Source of the DNA: an uncultured Prevotellaceae bacterium
GTDB taxonomy: Bacteria; Bacteroidota; Bacteroidia; Bacteroidales; Bacteroidaceae
Reading direction: 5' to 3'
Assembly (NCBI GenBank): GCA_900314985.1
Contig: OMXL01000022.1
Span: 1-37,684 of the forward strand
DNA length: 37,684 bases
This document shows positions 1 through 7,742 of this stretch, piece after piece. Numbering within the stretch: the first letter of the stretch is position 1; each line of letters begins with the position of its first letter. Under the pieces are notes generated by a model. The model searched no databases, was not told the origin of the DNA, and was given only the letters and a program-made list of their open reading frames with translations. The position numbers were made by a program, and so were the translations under genes.

Positions 1-20
1 TGTCACCTTATACAGTTGTG

Positions 21-55
21 ACGTTCAACGTTCATCGTTCAACGTTCAACGTGAT
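21..55. repeat. Heptamer array (ACGTTCA, 4 copies plus a partial)
   Basis: Seven-base units start at 21, 28, 35 and 42 (ACGTTCA, ACGTTCA, TCGTTCA, ACGTTCA), and a partial ACGTgat follows at 49. The array ends seven bases before the 5S rRNA, so it probably lies in the 23S-5S spacer of an rRNA operon whose 23S gene would be left of the window. The unit is nearly the same as the one in the long array at 31274-31350. Confidence 0.85.
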
Positions 56-61
56 TTATTC

Positions 62-172
62 AGGTGGTTATTGCGGCGGGGTCCCACCTCTTCCCATTCT
101 GAACAGAGAAGTTAAGCCCGCTTGCGCCGATGGTACTGCAATGCAATGCGGGAGAGTAGGAGGCCGCCACTT
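62..172 (+). rRNA. rrf: 5S ribosomal RNA
   Basis: The stretch holds the conserved 5S core: the CCACCTCTTCCCAT block, GAACAGAGAAGTTAAGC, CGCCGATGGTACTGC and GGGAGAGTAGG. The ends were set by pairing the terminal helix: AGGTGGT at 62-68 pairs with GCCACTT at 166-172, allowing G-T pairs. The length of about 111 bases is normal. It is the distal gene of an rRNA operon that enters the window from the left, and a terminator follows directly. Apparent open frames across this stretch are not genes. Confidence 0.95.
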
Positions 173-182
173 TTCAAAGAGA

Positions 183-216
183 AGCCCTGAGTCAGCAATG
201 ATTCAGGGCTTTTTCA
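183..216 (+). terminator. Rho-independent terminator of the rRNA operon
   Basis: AGCCCTGA at 183-190 pairs with TCAGGGCT at 203-210. The stem continues inwards through a G-T pair and TCA/TGA to a GCAA loop. TTTT follows at 211-214. It lies 10 bases after the 5S end. Confidence 0.9.
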
Positions 217-224
217 TTGTTTGT

Positions 225-258
225 CTTCTGGGAGTCAGCAAGACCCAGAGGGCTTTTT
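225..258 (+). terminator. Second, tandem terminator copy
   Basis: CTTCTGGG at 225-232 pairs with CCCAGAGG at 244-251 with one G-T pair, and GCTTTTT follows. The inner bases agtcagcaa and the tail agggcttttt match the preceding terminator, so this looks like a diverged duplicate that backs up rRNA termination. Confidence 0.75.
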
Positions 259-269
259 CGTTGTATTTA

Positions 270-301
270 TTTGGTTGTTTGTGATTTTTGTTTTATCTTT
301 G
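270..301 (+). promoter_or_regulatory. Bacteroidetes-type promoter of the first MscS gene
   Basis: TTTG at 270-273, a 20 bp spacer and TATCTTTG at 294-301 match the -33/-7 consensus. It covers the upstream ATG at 288, so that codon should be untranscribed, which supports the start at 324. Confidence 0.75.
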
Positions 302-323
302 CAAGCAAGAAGTCTATATAACT

Positions 324-2084
324 ATGAAATATTACTATCGATTTATTCTTCTTTTCGTTGTGCTGATGATAGGATCGTTGGTACATGCTCAGGAACCATC
401 TGCTAATACTGATTCACTTAATTCAGAGAAAGACTCGTTGGTTCAGGCTTTGTTAGGTCAGATACAGGAGTTGCAGATGCAAAGTATTATGATGCGTGAG
501 CAGCTGGAAAAGAGTGGAGAGGCAGCGCGTAATGACTCTCTACGTTTGGCACGTCGTAAATCGCGTATTGATTCGTTGCGTAACATTACGCCAGGAGCTC
601 CATTGATTGTTGAGGGTGACACCTTATTTATATTATATAACCGTCGTGGAGGTATAACTCCTGAGGCTCGTGTAGAGGATATCTATGAGAAGATCATGGA
701 GATAGGTACTGGTCTGACGCTTCACACTGATTCTGTCTATATTTTCGATGCAGACTTTTCTACTGATATCATGGCAGGAAATGAGTTGATGATGAGTATC
801 ACCGATTTTGATGGTCTATGGCAGAATAAGTCTCGTCAGGAGTTGGCTGCTGACTATTGTAAGATCATTGAGGCAAAGATACAGCAGTTGCATGCTGAAT
901 ACGGTCTGAAGCGTAAGCTGATAGGCGTATTATATGTTATTGGTTCCATGGTGGCTTTGGGATTGCTTATCTGGGCAACCAACTACTGCTATCGTCGTTG
1001 GCGTTACCGTCTGCTGCGCAGGTTGCTGCACCGCACTCGTCCATTGACCATCAAAGATTATGAGGTACTTAACCTGCATCGTCAGGGCGTTCTTTTCTTG
1101 ACGGGCTTCAATGTGTTGCGCTGGCTGGTTATCTTGATGCTGCTGTTCATCTTTGTGCCGATGTTCTTCGCTGCATTCCCAGAGACCAAGTCGTTCACTT
1201 ATACCATCTTCGGCTATGTGTGGAACCCGTTTGTATCGATTCTGAAGTCAATAGTCGGTTTCCTACCCAACTTCTTCCGCATCATCGTTATCATTTTGTG
1301 CTTCCGCTATCTGGTAAAGGGTTTGCACTATCTGATGAACGAGATTGGCAGCGGCAACCTGAAGATTAGTGGCTTCTATGCTGACTGGGCACAACCAACC
1401 TACTTGATTCTTCGTGTGCTGTGCTACTCGTTTATGATTGTGATGATTTGGCCACTATTGCCTAGTAGCGACTCGCAGGTGTTCCAGGGCGTATCTGTCT
1501 TTATTGGTGTCATTGTTTCCTTGGGCTCTTCGTCGATTATCGGCAATGTGATGGCAGGCATGGTGATGACCTATATGCGTCCGTTCCATGTAGGCGACTT
1601 CATTAAGTATGGAGACACAGAAGGTTTTGTCATTGAGAAAACAGTGTTGGTGACGCGCATCCGTACTCGTAAGAATGATGTCATCACTATTCCCAACGCG
1701 AATCTAATGACATCTCAGACTACTAACTACACCTTCTCGGCACATAACTATGGTGTCATCGTGCATACCAAGGTGACCATCGGTTACGATATGCCTTGGC
1801 AGCAGATTCGTGACCTGCTGCTTGCTGCTGCTGCCAAGACGGCCCATCTGCAGAAGAAACCAGAGCCTTTCGTGCGTATCACGACACTGGATGATTTCTA
1901 TGTGGAATACGAGATTAACGCTTACACCCGCAAGTCAGAGTTGCTTGGCGATATCTATTCAGAGTTACACCAAAACATTCTTGACTCCTTCCACAGCAAT
2001 GGTGTGGAGATTATGTCACCGCATATCTTTGCCCATCGTAACAATCTGGATGTACAAATACCACCACAACAAGTGAAGAAATAA
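324..2084 (+). CDS. MscS family mechanosensitive ion channel (large, with N-terminal periplasmic region)
   Basis: A 586-residue protein. Residues 1-23 form a signal peptide ending in HAQ. Residues 30-85 are Leu- and charge-rich and probably a coiled coil, followed by a soluble region to about 195. Membrane segments lie near 199-220, 256-282, 315-335 and 358-378. The pore helix and start of the MscS beta domain run from about 388, with Gly/Ser-rich packing (LGSSSIIGN) and the family block YMRPFHVGDFIKYG. Inferred role: a tension-gated release channel of the inner membrane in hypo-osmotic shock. The ATG at 288 was rejected because it lies inside the promoter and upstream of the signal peptide. 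The gene at 3030 is a full-length paralogue. Conductance and ion preference cannot be read from sequence. Confidence 0.88.
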   Translation: MKYYYRFILLFVVLMIGSLVHAQEPSANTDSLNSEKDSLVQALLGQIQELQMQSIMMREQLEKSGEAARNDSLRLARRKSRIDSLRNITPGAPLIVEGDTLFILYNRRGGITPEARVEDIYEKIMEIGTGLTLHTDSVYIFDADFSTDIMAGNELMMSITDFDGLWQNKSRQELAADYCKIIEAKIQQLHAEYGLKRKLIGVLYVIGSMVALGLLIWATNYCYRRWRYRLLRRLLHRTRPLTIKDYEVLNLHRQGVLFLTGFNVLRWLVILMLLFIFVPMFFAAFPETKSFTYTIFGYVWNPFVSILKSIVGFLPNFFRIIVIILCFRYLVKGLHYLMNEIGSGNLKISGFYADWAQPTYLILRVLCYSFMIVMIWPLLPSSDSQVFQGVSVFIGVIVSLGSSSIIGNVMAGMVMTYMRPFHVGDFIKYGDTEGFVIEKTVLVTRIRTRKNDVITIPNANLMTSQTTNYTFSAHNYGVIVHTKVTIGYDMPWQQIRDLLLAAAAKTAHLQKKPEPFVRITTLDDFYVEYEINAYTRKSELLGDIYSELHQNILDSFHSNGVEIMSPHIFAHRNNLDVQIPPQQVKK

Positions 2085-2085
2085 A

Positions 2086-2113
2086 AAACCTGTAAGCAAT
2101 TGCTTACAGGTTT
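2086..2113. terminator. Bidirectional hairpin between convergent genes (perfect 28-base palindrome)
   Basis: The two halves, 2086-2099 (AAACCTGTAAGCAA) and 2100-2113, are perfect reverse complements with no spacer. The hairpin would close over a GCAATTGC tip. A-rich bases on the left and TTT on the right allow termination in both directions. The stop codon and last two sense codons of xth lie inside it. Confidence 0.75.
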
Positions 2114-2856
2114 AGCTCCAACGCTACGGGACAGTGGTCACTGCCGTAGATGTCGGTCAGTATCTGCGCATCGGCAATGCCGGTGCGCAGTCTTTCGCTG
2201 GTGATGAAGTAGTCGATGCGCCAGCCTGCATTCTTCTGACGAGCTTGGAACCGGTATGACCACCACGAATATGTCACCTGCTCAGGATATAGCGTGCGGA
2301 AAGTGTCGATGAAACCGCAGGCCAGTAGGTCGCTGAACTTCTCGCGCTCCTGGTCGGTAAAGCCTGCATTCATGCGGTTGGTCTTCGGATTCTTCAAGTC
2401 TATCTCCTCGTGTGCCACATTCAGGTCGCCACAGAGAATGACGGGCTTCTTCTGGTCCAGCCGCTTCAGGTAGTTGCGGAAGGCATCTTCCCACGACATA
2501 CGATACTCCAAACGCTTCAGACCGTCTTGTGAGTTGGGCGTATAGCAGCAGACCAGATAGAATTGCTCCATCTCCAGCGTAATGACACGTCCCTCATGGT
2601 CGTGTAGGTCGATGCCTATGCCATATTCTACACTCAGTGGCTGGTGTTTGGTGAAGATGGCAGTGCCGGAGTAGCCTTTCTTTTCTGCGTAGTTCCAATA
2701 CGAGCGGTAGCCGTCAAACTGCAAGTCCAACTGTCCCTCCTGCATTTTTGTCTCCTGTAGGCAGAAGAAGTCGGCATCCAATTGTTTGAAGATATCGCTG
2801 AAGCCCTTGCCCTCGCAAGCCCTCAGTCCGTTTACGTTCCATGATATCAGTTTCAT
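2104..2856 (-). CDS. xth: Exodeoxyribonuclease III (AP endonuclease)
   Basis: A 250-residue protein of the exonuclease III/AP endonuclease family, of usual length. It cuts DNA 5' to abasic sites and degrades 3' ends in base-excision repair. Visible motifs in order: the N-terminal [10 protein letters not shown] with the Asn that helps bind metal, LQETK with the metal-binding Glu, the CGDLNVAH block with the catalytic Asp and Asn, and the C-terminal SDHCPV with the catalytic Asp-His. The reading frame offers two adjacent Met codons; the second (2856) matches the family start MKLISWN, and starting at 2859 adds only one residue. It stands alone on the minus strand between two forward MscS paralogues and has its own promoter. 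Confidence 0.93.
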   Translation of the reverse strand: MKLISWNVNGLRACEGKGFSDIFKQLDADFFCLQETKMQEGQLDLQFDGYRSYWNYAEKKGYSGTAIFTKHQPLSVEYGIGIDLHDHEGRVITLEMEQFYLVCCYTPNSQDGLKRLEYRMSWEDAFRNYLKRLDQKKPVILCGDLNVAHEEIDLKNPKTNRMNAGFTDQEREKFSDLLACGFIDTFRTLYPEQVTYSWWSYRFQARQKNAGWRIDYFITSERLRTGIADAQILTDIYGSDHCPVALELNL

Positions 2857-2898
2857 CATCTCTTCATGTTTTGTTGATTAGTATTTCAATTTCTCCGG

Positions 2899-2929
2899 CA
2901 AAGATACAAATAAACGGGGGAAATACAAA
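2899..2929 (-). promoter_or_regulatory. Promoter of xth
   Basis: On the minus strand TTTG (2926-2929), a 19 bp spacer and TATCTTTG (2899-2906) match the consensus, about 43 bases before the xth start. Confidence 0.7.
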
Positions 2930-2973
2930 AAGAATTCCGCTTTCTTTTGTTTTTGAAATTTCTTCTCTTTATA

Positions 2974-3005
2974 TTTGTTCATTTCTAAGATTATGTCTAC
3001 CTTTG
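2974..3005 (+). promoter_or_regulatory. Promoter of the second MscS gene
   Basis: TTTG at 2974-2977, a 20 bp spacer and TACCTTTG at 2998-3005. The bases after the -7 box (TTTGCAAGAAG) resemble those after the first MscS promoter (TTTGCAAGCAAGAAG), which suggests the duplication included the promoter. Confidence 0.75.
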
Positions 3006-3029
3006 CAAGAAGCTAAATAACGATAGCCT

Positions 3030-4727
3030 ATGAAAAAGATACTCTCAATATGGTTGCTGGTTTGCTGGGTGTTGGTAAGTAGTGCCCAGGAGCAAGACTC
3101 TATGCGACAGCGTATGGACTCGCTGCAGCGTGAATTGCAGGAGATGAAGATGAAGGAACTGGTGTTGCGGAATGCTCTGAATGAGAGTGGCCGCGATGCC
3201 AGGGAAGACTCGCTGCGCAAGGCTGAGCAGAAACACCGTATTGACTCACTCCGTAAGGTGACGCCCGGCGTACCACTGATTATCGAGGGCGACACCTTAT
3301 TATATATATACACAAGTCTGGGTGGTGACGATCCTGCCCACCGTGTAGAGGCTGTAGCCCGTAAGGTGACGCAGATTGGTAAGAGCCTGAAGCTGACGAC
3401 AGACTCCATGCACATCTTTGTCAGTGAATATACCGACGATGTGATGTGCGGCGAGGTGGTCATCGTCAGAGTCAGCGACTTGGATGGGCTTTGGAACGGC
3501 ATGTCGCGTCGTGAATTGGCTGAGGAGTATTTGAAAATCCTGTCTCTGGAGATAGAGCGGCTGCATGCCGACTATGGTCTGAAAGCTAAACTGACTGGGC
3601 TGGGGTGGGCCGTATTCCTGATTGTCGTTCAGGTGCTGTTCTTTATGCTGACGGCACGCTTCATTCGTTACCTTCGTCATCTGATAGTCGAGGGAGTCGA
3701 TGGACGAATGAAGCCATTGGTCGTCAAAGGTTATGAGCTGATGAATATCCACCAGCAGAAGCGCATCTTGCTATTCCTGACGCGTGTGTTGCAAGTGTTC
3801 CTTGTGCTGTTGCAGTTGTTTATCTCGCTGCCTCTGCTGTTTAGTATATTCCCGGAAACGGAGAAGTTTACGTGGAATATGATTAATTACGTGTGGAGCC
3901 CGCTGCGCGATATGGTGGTGTCAATCGTTCGCTACTTCCCCAATCTGGTGAAGATTGTCGTCATTGTCTATGTGGTGCGCTGGGTGCTGAAGGGTTTGCG
4001 CCATCTCTCCAACGAGATTGCTGCGGAACGTTTGAAGATAGATCGTTTCTACCAAGACTGGGCACGACCTACCTACCAGATTGTCCGTATTTTTATCATT
4101 GCTTTTACGCTTGTTGTCATCTGGCCGTGGCTACCTGGTTCTGAGTCGGGTATCTTCAAAGGCGTCAGCATCTTTGTCGCAGCTTTGTTCTCATTAGGCT
4201 CTACCACTACTATCGGCAACCTGATCAGTGGCATCATTATTACCTACATGCGACCGTTCCTGGTAGGCGACTTTGTGCGTATTGGTGACCAGGAAGGTGA
4301 AGTCGTAGAGGAAAACGCCTTCGTCACCCGTCTGAGGGATATTAAAGGTAATCTGGTGACAGTACCCAACAATTCCATCTTGTCGCAGCAGACGGTGAAC
4401 TATACCGCAGCGGCACGTGACGGAAAGGGTAGCATCGTGCATTCCTCCTTCACATTTACTTATCATGTACCTCGCGAAACCGTAGAGGCATATTTGCTGG
4501 AAGGTGCTGCTCGCTGTAAATTGCTGGAGAAGAATCCGAAACCTTTCGTATTGTATACGGCGTTGGAGGATTTCTATACACAATATGAGATTAATGGCTA
4601 TACCAAGGAGACGGCACGTCTCTTTGCTGTCTACTCTGAATTGCATCGTAACATCATTGATGTGTTCCATGAACATCATCTCGATCCGACATCATCTCAC
4701 TTCATCAAGGTGACAGAGGTAAAATAG
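3030..4727 (+). CDS. MscS family mechanosensitive ion channel, paralogue of the gene at 324
   Basis: A 565-residue protein with the same plan as the gene at 324: signal peptide 1-19 (cleavage near SSAQ), a charged heptad-like region at 25-75 with the shared RIDSLR and TPG.PLI.EGDTL blocks, a soluble domain with DLDGLWN, then membrane segments near 190-210, 245-273, 303-321 and 350-368. The pore helix starts near 378, with LGSTTTIGN and the block YMRPFLVGDFVRIGDQEG. Role by family: a mechanosensitive safety valve in the inner membrane. The long N-terminal region would be periplasmic. Similarity runs the whole length, so this is an old duplication with xth now lying between the copies. The gene has its own promoter and a hairpin terminator directly after its stop. 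Confidence 0.88.
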   Translation: MKKILSIWLLVCWVLVSSAQEQDSMRQRMDSLQRELQEMKMKELVLRNALNESGRDAREDSLRKAEQKHRIDSLRKVTPGVPLIIEGDTLLYIYTSLGGDDPAHRVEAVARKVTQIGKSLKLTTDSMHIFVSEYTDDVMCGEVVIVRVSDLDGLWNGMSRRELAEEYLKILSLEIERLHADYGLKAKLTGLGWAVFLIVVQVLFFMLTARFIRYLRHLIVEGVDGRMKPLVVKGYELMNIHQQKRILLFLTRVLQVFLVLLQLFISLPLLFSIFPETEKFTWNMINYVWSPLRDMVVSIVRYFPNLVKIVVIVYVVRWVLKGLRHLSNEIAAERLKIDRFYQDWARPTYQIVRIFIIAFTLVVIWPWLPGSESGIFKGVSIFVAALFSLGSTTTIGNLISGIIITYMRPFLVGDFVRIGDQEGEVVEENAFVTRLRDIKGNLVTVPNNSILSQQTVNYTAAARDGKGSIVHSSFTFTYHVPRETVEAYLLEGAARCKLLEKNPKPFVLYTALEDFYTQYEINGYTKETARLFAVYSELHRNIIDVFHEHHLDPTSSHFIKVTEVK

Positions 4728-4728
4728 A

Positions 4729-4754
4729 AGAAGTCCGACAAGTGTCGGACTTCT
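4729..4754 (+). terminator. Hairpin after the second MscS gene
   Basis: AGAAGTCCGAC at 4729-4739 pairs perfectly with GTCGGACTTCT at 4744-4754 over a 4-base loop. The T tract after it is poor. The hairpin also follows the minus-strand tRNA by 7 bases, so it may end both transcripts. Confidence 0.65.
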
Positions 4755-4760
4755 GTGTAG

Positions 4761-4833
4761 TTGCGGAGGCAGGATTCGAACGTGCGACCTCCAGGTTATG
4801 AGCCTGGCGAGCTACCAACTGCTCCACTCCGCG
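4761..4833 (-). tRNA. tRNA-Met (CAT), initiator type
   Basis: The reverse complement folds into a 73-base cloverleaf. Acceptor CGCGGAG pairs with CTCCGCA except for an unpaired C1-A72, the hallmark of initiator tRNA. D arm GAGC/GCTC; anticodon stem CCAGG/CCTGG with loop CTCATAA (anticodon CAT); T loop TTCGAAT. The inner three anticodon-stem pairs are A-T, G-C, G-C instead of the usual three G-C. The T stem GCACG/CCTGC has a C-C mismatch at 52-62. CCA is not encoded. Confidence 0.9.
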
Positions 4834-4854
4834 ATGTTTTTTCTTAAGCGGGTG

Positions 4855-4886
4855 CAAAGGTACGACTATTTTTTGGATTATGCAAA
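4855..4886 (-). promoter_or_regulatory. Promoter of tRNA-Met
   Basis: On the minus strand TTTG (4883-4886), a 20 bp spacer and TACCTTTG (4855-4862), about 22 bases before the mature tRNA. The -33 box is half of a small palindrome, GCAAA-TAT-TTTGC (4882-4894). Confidence 0.75.
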
Positions 4887-4942
4887 TATTTTGCGGAAAA
4901 ATCGTAAAAAATAGGTATTTCTACACTTTTGCGTCTGTTTTA

Positions 4943-4974
4943 TTTGGCTATTTCAGAACTATTTTCTACTTTTG
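4943..4974 (+). promoter_or_regulatory. Promoter of the TetR-fabG unit
   Basis: TTTG at 4943-4946, a 20 bp spacer and TACTTTTG at 4967-4974. Transcription should start near 4980, giving a leader of about 47 bases before the ATG at 5027. Confidence 0.75.
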
Positions 4975-5026
4975 CACATTGTATTTGCACTGTGCAATTC
5001 AAGAAAAGCTTGGGAGGAATAAAACT

Positions 5027-5620
5027 ATGTCCATATCAAAGACACGACAGAAGTTAGTAGATGTAGCCCGTCAGCTGTTTGCTAAGAACGGTTTGGAGAA
5101 TACGACGATGAATGACATCGCGCAGTTCTCTGGTAAGGGGCGTCGTACGTTGTATACTTATTTTAAGTCGAAAGATGACATCTACTATGCTGTCATAGAG
5201 TCGGAGTTGGAACGCCTTTCTGATCAGTTGGACGAAGTGGCTGCCAAGCGTATTCCTCCTCAGGAGAAAATCATTGAACTTATCTACATGCATTTGAGCA
5301 TGATTCGTGAGACGGTGGTTCGCAATGGTAACCTGCGTGCAGAGTTCTTCCGTAACATCTGGATGGTAGAGAAGGTGCGCAAGAACTTTGATGATGCCGA
5401 AATAGAGCTATTCCGCAAGGTGTTCCGTGAGGGTAAGGAGGACGGTGAGTTCGACATAGAGAATGTGGACTTGGTGGCAGACATCACTCACTACTGTATC
5501 AAGGGTCTTGAGGTACCTTATATCTACGGTCGTATTGCTCATGGCATGACGGAGGAGGCTACAAAGCCTCAGGTGGCCAAGATTGTGTATAGTGCATTGG
5601 GAAAGAGAATTAAGAATTAA
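5027..5620 (+). CDS. TetR/AcrR family transcriptional regulator
   Basis: A 197-residue protein. Residues 1-50 form the TetR DNA-binding domain, with KLVDVARQLFAKNGLENTTM leading into the helix-turn-helix and the family signature RRTLYTYFKSKDDIYYAV. The remaining helical part is the ligand/dimer domain and has no recognisable ligand motif. An open frame extends back to 4880, but it crosses the promoter. The ATG at 5027 has an AGGA-type ribosome site (GGGAGGAAT, 5012-5020) and begins at the usual family position. The next gene is fabG, 46 bases away and probably co-transcribed, so control of fatty-acid or membrane-lipid supply is possible but unproven. The last codons and stop lie in two copies of AGAATTA. 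Confidence 0.88.
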   Translation: MSISKTRQKLVDVARQLFAKNGLENTTMNDIAQFSGKGRRTLYTYFKSKDDIYYAVIESELERLSDQLDEVAAKRIPPQEKIIELIYMHLSMIRETVVRNGNLRAEFFRNIWMVEKVRKNFDDAEIELFRKVFREGKEDGEFDIENVDLVADITHYCIKGLEVPYIYGRIAHGMTEEATKPQVAKIVYSALGKRIKN

Positions 5621-5645
5621 TCTTCGAAACATCGAAACATCGAAA
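5606..5645. repeat. Short tandem repeats at the TetR-fabG junction
   Basis: Two copies of the 7-mer AGAATTA (5606-5619) code the last residues and stop of the TetR gene. They are followed by the 8-mer CGAAACAT repeated 2.6 times (5625-5645) in the spacer before fabG. Confidence 0.7.
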
Positions 5646-5666
5646 TAATTATTAAAAAAGAAAATT

Positions 5667-6404
5667 ATGGGATTATTAAGTGGTAAGACAGCGCTGATTA
5701 CTGGTGCTGCACGTGGTATTGGAAAAGCAATCGCATTGAAGTATGCCTCAGAAGGCTGCAACATCGCTTTTACTGATTTGCAGATTAACGAAGAAACGGA
5801 GAAGGAGATTGCAGCTCTGGGTGTAAAGGCTAAGAGCTATGCGTCAAACGCTGCCGATTTCGCACAGACCGAAGAGGTTGTAAAGGCCGTAAAGGAAGAG
5901 TTTGGCTCTATTGATATTCTTGTAAACAACGCTGGTATCACCAAGGATGGTCTGATGCTTCGCATGACTGAGCAGCAGTGGGATGCAGTCATTGCCGTTA
6001 ACCTGAAGTCAGCTTTCAACTTCATTCACGCTTGTGTACCTGTTATGATGCGTCAGCGCGGTGGCTCCATCATCAATATGGCCTCTGTCGTTGGTGTTCA
6101 CGGTAATGCTGGTCAGGCTAACTACGCTGCTTCAAAGGCTGGTCTGATTGCACTGGCTAAGAGTATCGCTCAGGAGATGGGTCCCAAGGGCATCCGTGCT
6201 AACGCCATTGCTCCTGGCTTCATCGAGACCGCTATGACAGCTGCTCTGCCTGAGGATATCCGTAAGGAGTGGTGCAACAAGATTCCTCTGCGCCGTGGTG
6301 GTCAGGTAGAGGATATTGCCAACGTAGCAACCTTCCTGGCTTCAGATATGTCAAGCTATGTTAGCGGACAGGTGATCCAGGTAGATGGTGGTATGAATAT
6401 GTAA
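5667..6404 (+). CDS. fabG: 3-oxoacyl-[acyl-carrier-protein] reductase
   Basis: A 245-residue short-chain dehydrogenase of standard FabG length. It reduces 3-oxoacyl-ACP with NADPH in each cycle of fatty-acid elongation in the cytosol. Visible: the nucleotide-binding GAARGIG (13-19), NNAG (87-90), and the catalytic tetrad Asn112, Ser140, Tyr153 and Lys157 (in NYAASKAG). The C-terminal VSGQVIQVDGGMNM is typical of FabG. The ribosome site is A-rich rather than Shine-Dalgarno. It follows the TetR gene in the same direction and ends at a strong terminator. Another short-chain dehydrogenase role cannot be excluded, but all FabG signatures are present. Confidence 0.92.
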   Translation: MGLLSGKTALITGAARGIGKAIALKYASEGCNIAFTDLQINEETEKEIAALGVKAKSYASNAADFAQTEEVVKAVKEEFGSIDILVNNAGITKDGLMLRMTEQQWDAVIAVNLKSAFNFIHACVPVMMRQRGGSIINMASVVGVHGNAGQANYAASKAGLIALAKSIAQEMGPKGIRANAIAPGFIETAMTAALPEDIRKEWCNKIPLRRGGQVEDIANVATFLASDMSSYVSGQVIQVDGGMNM

Positions 6405-6433
6405 TAATACCGTCCATTATAGACGCCTTTAAT

Positions 6434-6483
6434 CCTCATTTGTTTCAAAGAAGATTAATTTTTTGAGACAAATGAGGTTTTTT
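6434..6483 (+). terminator. Terminator after fabG
   Basis: CCTCATTTGTTTC at 6434-6446 pairs with GAGACAAATGAGG at 6465-6477 with one G-T pair, followed by six T (6478-6483). The loop is 18 bases and T-rich. Confidence 0.85.
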
Positions 6484-6496
6484 CGTAAATATTTAC

Positions 6497-6504
6497 TACT
6501 TTTG
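6497..6504 (+). promoter_or_regulatory. -7 box of the gene at 6534
   Basis: TACTTTTG at 6497-6504 fits TAnnTTTG, but no TTTG lies at the expected -33 distance. It overlaps the GTG at 6504, which argues against that codon as the start and for the ATG at 6534. Confidence 0.55.
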
Positions 6505-6533
6505 TGGCATTAAACAAAACTAACCGTATTGCT

Positions 6534-7700
6534 ATGGAAGAAAAGATGCTTAATGCCGATGCTCTTGGCTATCTTGATGAAGCCATGTTTACCTCTTCGT
6601 TGATTAGTAAGAAAGAGCGTGAAGCAAAGGAAACTGATTGGAAGAACGTCTATCCGCGTACAAAGGCTGAGACTGAGCAGATGGAATCATTGCTCCAGAA
6701 GGCCAATGCTGTCGTTGAGGATGCTACCAATCAAGAGTATAGCGAGCGTTATAAGGCCTTGTCGGAGGTGGTTGATTGGTCTAAGAAACGCCATGCTTCA
6801 TGGACATGGAAGCTCATTGCTGGTGCCTTGTTGGGTGCGGGCATCTTCTACTATTTCTATTACGACCAGCAGAAGGACATTGCCCAGGCTAAGGTCGATC
6901 AGGAGCAGGTTAACCAGTGGAAGGAGATCTCTGTAGAAGAGGTTCCCTATAGTGTTTGTCCTACCGAGCATGCCAAGGATGACTATGCTATGCGCCTTAC
7001 ATCGGCAGAGAAGTATAAAATATATAAGCTGATAGACCTGAAGACCTCTACTGAATCATACGAAAAGACCGCCAAAGAGTATCAGCAACAAGCCGATACC
7101 GCTAAGATTCAAGAGAATAAGGACAAGTTCCTGCAGCGTGCTGAGGCATCAACAGAAAATGCTGTTAAGTATCGTGCCCAGTACGATTCTATCAATGCCA
7201 TGGATTTTATACAGATTCATGCCATGGCAATCAGCGATATGGATAAACATGTGGATAGTCAGGAGTCGTGGGGAAATAGCCTTTATGGCTACATGATATT
7301 TCTGCTGGTCCTTATACCTCTTTATATTATTACGGGCTATCCTCATGGTTACACCATTACCCGTCATCGTCGCCGTTCCGGTTGCCTTAATATCTTCCGT
7401 AAGGTTGGTTTTGGTTTGGCATCCTTCTGTTTCGGTACGGGTGTCGCTATGAATCTGTTGCCCGACTATGTTGAGAAGACTACCTATTCCGATGGTACCA
7501 CCCGCACGGAGAAAAAGAGTGACATTGGCAATATCTTCATCATTGTCCTAAAGGTGGGCTTGATGATTGTCGGTGCCTTTATCTTCTGCTTTGTTGCCTC
7601 GCTGATAATGATGATTGAGACGATAGCAGGACTTATTGAAAACTTCAACTGGTCTGGTTGGATGCGCAAGTTGTTCCCTTCTAAGAAAAAGGAAGAATAA
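6534..7700 (+). CDS. Hypothetical four-helix membrane protein
   Basis: I do not recognise this 388-residue protein. Residues 1-88 are soluble and acidic, followed by a membrane segment near 92-109. A hydrophilic, Gln/Lys/Glu-rich and probably helical region runs from 110 to 245. Then come segments near 252-269, 291-308 and a long hydrophobic stretch at 334-365, ending in a basic tail (FPSKKKEE). A basic loop (TRHRRRSG) follows the second segment. The large region between segments 1 and 2 is probably outside the cytoplasm if the N-terminus is inside. It is a single-gene unit between a terminator and the rluA promoter. The reading frame opens at a GTG (6504), but that codon is part of the -7 box. 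No function is proposed. Confidence 0.75.
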   Translation: MEEKMLNADALGYLDEAMFTSSLISKKEREAKETDWKNVYPRTKAETEQMESLLQKANAVVEDATNQEYSERYKALSEVVDWSKKRHASWTWKLIAGALLGAGIFYYFYYDQQKDIAQAKVDQEQVNQWKEISVEEVPYSVCPTEHAKDDYAMRLTSAEKYKIYKLIDLKTSTESYEKTAKEYQQQADTAKIQENKDKFLQRAEASTENAVKYRAQYDSINAMDFIQIHAMAISDMDKHVDSQESWGNSLYGYMIFLLVLIPLYIITGYPHGYTITRHRRRSGCLNIFRKVGFGLASFCFGTGVAMNLLPDYVEKTTYSDGTTRTEKKSDIGNIFIIVLKVGLMIVGAFIFCFVASLIMMIETIAGLIENFNWSGWMRKLFPSKKKEE

Positions 7701-7702
7701 AA

Positions 7703-7734
7703 TTTGGCAGTTTCCATCCTTCTTTGTAAATTTG
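7703..7734 (+). promoter_or_regulatory. Promoter of the rluA-tamB unit
   Basis: TTTG at 7703-7706, a 20 bp spacer and TAAATTTG at 7727-7734. Only 8 bases separate the -7 box from the ATG at 7743, so the transcript would have almost no leader. Confidence 0.7.
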
Positions 7735-7742
7735 CATGCGGT

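Noticed and set aside
18-284. Open frame over the 5S rRNA
   Set aside because: The stretch is an rRNA gene and terminator; the frame is accidental.
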